Assembly: GCA_934717555.1 (NCBI GenBank)
Contig: CAKUYY010000027.1
Location: 1 to 18,475 of the forward strand
Length of the DNA stretch: 18,475 bases
Direction of reading: 5' to 3'
Origin: an uncultured Clostridium sp.
GTDB taxonomy: Bacteria; Bacillota; Clostridia; Oscillospirales; Acutalibacteraceae
This document shows positions 16,232 through 18,475 of this stretch, one piece after another. Position 1 is the first letter of the stretch. The number at the start of each line of letters is the position of its first letter. Made by a program: the position numbers and the translations under genes. The notes below the pieces were generated by a model that saw only the letters and a list, made by a program, of their open reading frames with translations, ran no database searches and was not told the origin of the DNA.

Positions 16232-16888
16232 CTACTGCTTTTCCAACCGGTAACCCAGTTTTGGTATGGTTACTAAATTTCCTTCCAAGTGTAGCTTTTT
16301 CCGCAGCTGCCGCACATGGATATCTACAGTACGGGTTTCTCCCACAAAATCATATCCCCAAACGGCAGATAACAGACGTTCCCGCGTGAGGGCGATATCC
16401 ACATTCTGCATAAAAAACACCAGCAAATCGAACTCTTTTGGCGTTAAATTTATAAATGTTTCCTTTTGCTTAACAATATGCTCCTGAATGGAAACTGAAA
16501 TATCCTTATACTGCAACTGCGTCCTTCCGCGATTCCTGCGCCGCAAAACCACTTCTATCCGGGCCAACAATTCCACCGCTTCAAAAGGCTTTACAATATA
16601 GTCTTCTGCCCCTAAACGAAGCCCTTTAACCTTATCTGCTACTTCCTGCATGGCAGTAAGAAAAATGACCGGGATATCCCGATCCCGTATTTTTTCCATA
16701 ATGGTAAAGCCATCCATTCCAGGAAGCATAACATCCAACAGGATCAGGTCAAAAACTTCCGTGGAGAGCCTCTGGATCGCCTTGATTCCGTCGTCGCAAA
16801 CGGAACTATAATATCCTCCTATTTCCAGGGCTGCTGTTATCATTTTCGCAATATGTTCGTCATCTTCTACAATTAAAATCCGTATCAA
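16232..16888 (-). CDS. OmpR/PhoB-family response regulator
   Basis: The 218-residue protein has a receiver domain with the acidic pair D9/D10, phosphoacceptor D52 in ILLDVMLPGMDG, T78 and K100 in IVKPF. A winged-helix DNA-binding domain (about 122-218) carries LTPKEFDLLVFF and the recognition segment RTVDIHVRQLRKKL. It is the partner of the downstream kinase. I chose the TTG at 16888, 7 nt after GGAGG: it begins MIRILIVEDDE, exactly the family start. The frame is open to 16945, but the promoter's -10 box (16910-16915) lies inside that longer frame, so the longer form cannot be made from this promoter. Targets are unknown; the adjacent anchored protein, peptidase and glycosyltransferase are candidates. 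Confidence 0.95.
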   Translation of the reverse strand: MIRILIVEDDEHIAKMITAALEIGGYYSSVCDDGIKAIQRLSTEVFDLILLDVMLPGMDGFTIMEKIRDRDIPVIFLTAMQEVADKVKGLRLGAEDYIVKPFEAVELLARIEVVLRRRNRGRTQLQYKDISVSIQEHIVKQKETFINLTPKEFDLLVFFMQNVDIALTRERLLSAVWGYDFVGETRTVDIHVRQLRKKLHLEGNLVTIPKLGYRLEKQ

Positions 16889-16909
16889 TCTTCTCTCCTC
16901 CAGTATTTT

Positions 16910-16938
16910 ACTATACCATCCCTCTTTTCTATTTTCAA
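16910..16938 (-). promoter_or_regulatory. Strong SigA-type promoter of the two-component operon
   Basis: TTGAAA (16938-16933), a 17-nt spacer and TATAGT (16915-16910), with an extended TGG before the -10 box. Transcription would start near 16903, leaving a leader of about 15 nt that holds the GGAGG site of the response regulator. The AT-rich stretch 16939-17026 upstream shows no other feature I can name. Confidence 0.8.
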
Positions 16939-17026
16939 CTGACACGTCCCCTAAAAGCCTTTCAGACTATCTTTTTACATTTTCCTTACAAAACTAAAAT
17001 ATTTTTCATACAATACGCATATCTTA

Positions 17027-17043
17027 TTTCTCAAGAATATTGC
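17027..17043 (-). repeat. 17-nt inverted-repeat copy A
   Basis: GCAATATTCTTGAGAAA reads on the minus strand here and recurs exactly on the plus strand at 17395-17411. The core TTCT-TG-AGAA is itself nearly palindromic, as an operator would be. This copy lies downstream of the 70-residue ORF and 89 nt upstream of the -35 box of the two-component operon. Confidence 0.6.
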
Positions 17044-17064
17044 AATCTAACACTTTATTTTTTA

Positions 17065-17277
17065 TTACAATCGTTCCAATTCCCATAAAATACGGTTAAT
17101 TTTTTGTTCTGGGATATGTGCTTTTGCAAGGCCAAGGACACCTTCCAGCGTCATATTTTGCATCATAGGCAACATCGGACTGTGTGACCATTGCGGAAAT
17201 TCTTTTTGGAACAATTGCCGGGCTTGGGGATCGCTGAGCAGTTCCCGCACAGTAATCTGGTTATTTTTTAAATACAA
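17065..17277 (-). CDS. Small helical protein of unknown function, 70 residues
   Basis: This small soluble protein has three helical stretches: ITVRELLSDPQARQLFQKEFP, a central SPMLPMMQNMTLEGVLGLA, and EQKINRILWELERL. A pattern of this kind (ELL..P.A...L....P....SPM......MTL) is one I associate with small helical domains in clostridial proteins, including at the ends of larger enzymes. I cannot name the family. The start is TTG 17277, 7 nt after GGGAGGG, which supports real translation. It is divergent from the 72-residue ORF. There is no membrane segment or signal peptide. A TGTATC...GATACA inverted repeat lies in its leader. Function unknown. Confidence 0.7.
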   Translation of the reverse strand: MYLKNNQITVRELLSDPQARQLFQKEFPQWSHSPMLPMMQNMTLEGVLGLAKAHIPEQKINRILWELERL

Positions 17278-17423
17278 GGTGATTCCCTCCCTTTCATTCT
17301 GTATCTTATCCTATGATACATCTTCCCAAAAAACACCAGTCCGGCAAAAATTTTTAGCAAGGAATTTATTCCGTTTTCTGGATATACTAAAATAGCAATA
17401 TTCTTGAGAAAGGATGTATCCCT
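17278..17423. promoter_or_regulatory. Divergent control region with several inverted repeats
   Basis: This 146-nt gap between two divergent small genes holds TGTATC/GATACA (17300-17320, 9-nt spacing), GGAAT-tt-ATTCC (17361-17372), and TATACT at 17383-17388 on the plus strand as a possible -10 box without a recognisable -35. The TTCT-TG-AGAA core lies within the 17-mer at 17395-17411. The plus-strand elements would place the 17-mer in the 5' leader of the 72-residue ORF. Confidence 0.45.
17395..17411 (+). repeat. 17-nt inverted-repeat copy B
   Basis: The exact counterpart of the element at 17027-17043, in opposite orientation and about 350 nt away. It lies between the TATACT at 17383 and the start of the 72-residue ORF, and its end touches the AAAGGA ribosome binding site, so a protein or antisense RNA bound here could block translation or transcription of that ORF. 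Confidence 0.6.
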
Positions 17424-17642
17424 ATGAACCGACCTGAACAAAAGCCAAATGAAGTCCCGATCTCCTTTGTGAACCGGTTGAATCAAAACGAGAAAGCAAA
17501 ACGTTATTTTTCTTCACTGAGAGATCAGGATAAGCTGAAAGTCATCAGCTATATCCAGGTATCCCCTACAGGGGAAGAAGAGAGGCGACGTACAGATCAG
17601 GCCATCTGTGGTTTGGAAGAGTTCCGGTTAACATTCCTATAA
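17424..17642 (+). CDS. Small helical protein of unknown function, 72 residues
   Basis: A small polar, charged protein with no membrane segment. The central part (FVNRLNQNEKAKRYFSSLR, then DQDKLKVISYIQ) has the rhythm N..A...F..L...D...V of short clostridial helical proteins of unknown role, and the C terminus (EEERRRTDQAICGLEEF) is also helical. ATG 17424 has AAAGGA 9 nt upstream, and the gene is the only intact plus-strand gene in the window. It is divergent from the 70-residue ORF and shares its control region. Codon use looks like the neighbouring genes. A structured region and a strong hairpin follow at 17725. Family unknown. Confidence 0.65.
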   Translation: MNRPEQKPNEVPISFVNRLNQNEKAKRYFSSLRDQDKLKVISYIQVSPTGEEERRRTDQAICGLEEFRLTFL

Positions 17643-17710
17643 GAAATTATATCTTTTGATTTTATCCATGCTACGGTGCATGCTCTTTTTCTGGGTTTCA
17701 GAAAAAAGAT

Positions 17711-17870
17711 GTAAAAAAGAGCGCAAAAGTGGGAGTTATCCTCCCACTTTTGAATCTCTTTGACCGTTACTATGGCAGACCGGGGAGTAAGATAGCCCCT
17801 TCCGCTTCATTTACTGATCTCCCACAATTGCCCATTTATCTGATCTCTCTCCTATTGAAAAGCACAGCAT
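17711..17870 (-). ncRNA. Possible small RNA or micro-ORF ending in a strong hairpin
   Basis: Between spoIIR and the 72-residue ORF, the minus strand holds a GC-richer block in AT-rich surroundings. A TTGTCC/TATGCT pair with 18-nt spacing lies near its upstream end as a weak promoter. AGGAGAG stands 11 nt before an ATG at 17835 that opens a 21-codon frame (ending 17770) containing SVNEAEGA and ILLPGLP. The hairpin at 17725-17751, with a T-run after it, closes the unit. GGGG and CCCC within the block can pair. It may be a short RNA, a micro-protein or a repeated intergenic element. I recall similar short translated phrases in spurious ORFs of this bacterial group but cannot confirm it here. Confidence 0.25.
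17725..17751. terminator. Strong bidirectional-looking hairpin terminator
   Basis: AAAAGTGGGAG (17725-17735) and CTCCCACTTTT (17741-17751) form a perfect 11-bp stem with a 5-nt loop. The minus strand continues GCGCTCTTTTTT and the plus strand GAATCTCTTT. It can end transcripts from spoIIR or the candidate short RNA (minus) and from the 72-residue ORF (plus). Confidence 0.75.
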
Positions 17871-17934
17871 ACAAACAATATTCTTCAAAGGACAAAACTT
17901 TATCAATCGATATCCCTTGTACTAAAATAAATTT

Positions 17935-18475
17935 TTATTGTCCAAACCAACTCTTGATATCTTCCAGCACTTCTATCGTCTTAAACTTAACCTCATACTG
18001 ACTTCCCCCTTCTACGATTTCCATTTGCGCGGGGTCTAAAACGTCTTGGAGCTCTTTGCTCTCTTCCGCAGCCGGCAGGCACATGGGCGGAAACATCACG
18101 CACCACCAATTATGCCCTTGCGCTTCCCCAATGCTGACACGCAAAGCGTCATATTCCCCAGCCGGCAGTGTCACCGTTTCATAAACGCGGGTATTAAAAT
18201 GCATATTGGTAAGTTCTACTTTTACCGGATAATCATATCCCTGCCTGTATACTTCTTCCTGTGCTACCTTTTGGATGTCCTGTAAATTCTGTTCTGTAAG
18301 GGCTTCCGCCTGATTGAGATCCTGGGCATCATCCAGCATATAGGCGGAACATTCCAGCACTTTATCTCGTACTTTGAGTTTTAACGCCTGATCCTCTTGG
18401 GAATCGGAATTGGCTAATACATGAAGACGCAACACACGGTCACTGATGGTTTCACATTGTCCAGCAAAACCGGTG
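17935..18475 (-). CDS. spoIIR: Stage II sporulation protein R, 5' end outside the window
   Basis: SpoIIR is secreted by the forespore and triggers SpoIIGA to process pro-SigmaE in the mother cell. The visible part has the family opening ISDRVLRLHVLANSDSQEDQ, then LKLKVRDKVLE, and the signature LPAGEYDALRVSIGEAQGHNWW followed by CVMFPPMCLPA. The stop is at 17935. The frame remains open to the right edge, through the residues preceding LRLHVLANSDS (SDRV), so the start and signal segment lie beyond the window and the internal GTG at 18435 is not the true start. The gene shows that the organism comes from an endospore-forming lineage. No sporulation gene neighbour is visible. Confidence 0.93.
   Translation of the reverse strand, partial: TGFAGQCETISDRVLRLHVLANSDSQEDQALKLKVRDKVLECSAYMLDDAQDLNQAEALTEQNLQDIQKVAQEEVYRQGYDYPVKVELTNMHFNTRVYETVTLPAGEYDALRVSIGEAQGHNWWCVMFPPMCLPAAEESKELQDVLDPAQMEIVEGGSQYEVKFKTIEVLEDIKSWFGQ

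Noticed and set aside
17682..17722. GCTCTTTTT and AAAAAGAGC pairing with an inner TTTTTCTG/CAGAAAAA stem
   Set aside because: The pairing is AT-rich and lacks a T-run; it may belong to the 3' end of neighbouring transcripts, but no function can be supported.

Overview
The window looks like chromosomal DNA from an endospore-forming clostridial Firmicute, probably of the Oscillospiraceae/Ruminococcaceae type. The evidence is a spoIIR gene at the right edge, a ylmE-sepF-ylmH division block at the left edge, the order miaB, ricA-like, mutS, mutL, miaA that is also known from Bacillus, and strong AGGAGG-type ribosome binding sites that often precede TTG starts. No tRNA, rRNA, CRISPR array, insertion sequence or prophage gene was recognised.

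Left and centre (1-10,651): nearly everything is read on the minus strand, right to left. A good promoter at 10,623-10,651 starts miaB and a ricA/YlbF-family gene, which end at a hairpin terminator at 8,624-8,645. Then mutS, mutL, miaA, a HlyD-like membrane adaptor, yggS (ylmE), sepF and the first part of ylmH follow with small gaps or overlaps and no terminator seen. This is one long transcription unit joining mismatch repair, tRNA A37 modification (MiaA then MiaB make ms2i6A) and septum assembly.

Middle (10,757-11,603): two overlapping plus-strand genes are both broken. One is an AbrB/SpoVT-type DNA-binding protein and the other an ATC-hydrolase-like protein. Their reading frames can be rebuilt across stop codons and single-base shifts, and a hairpin terminator still follows them. 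They look like a recently decayed regulator-plus-enzyme pair.

Right (11,617-16,938): an envelope-related minus-strand block. A two-component system (response regulator, then membrane histidine kinase) is followed, with stop/start overlap, by an unknown membrane-anchored protein. After it come a membrane-anchored C39-type cysteine peptidase and a family 2 glycosyltransferase whose metal-binding motif appears to have been altered by two compensating frameshifts. The last two have their own promoter-like sites.

Far right (17,027-18,475): two small divergent genes of unknown function, a 17-nt sequence present in inverted orientation at both sides of one of them, a possible short RNA or micro-ORF with a strong hairpin, and the 3' part of spoIIR.
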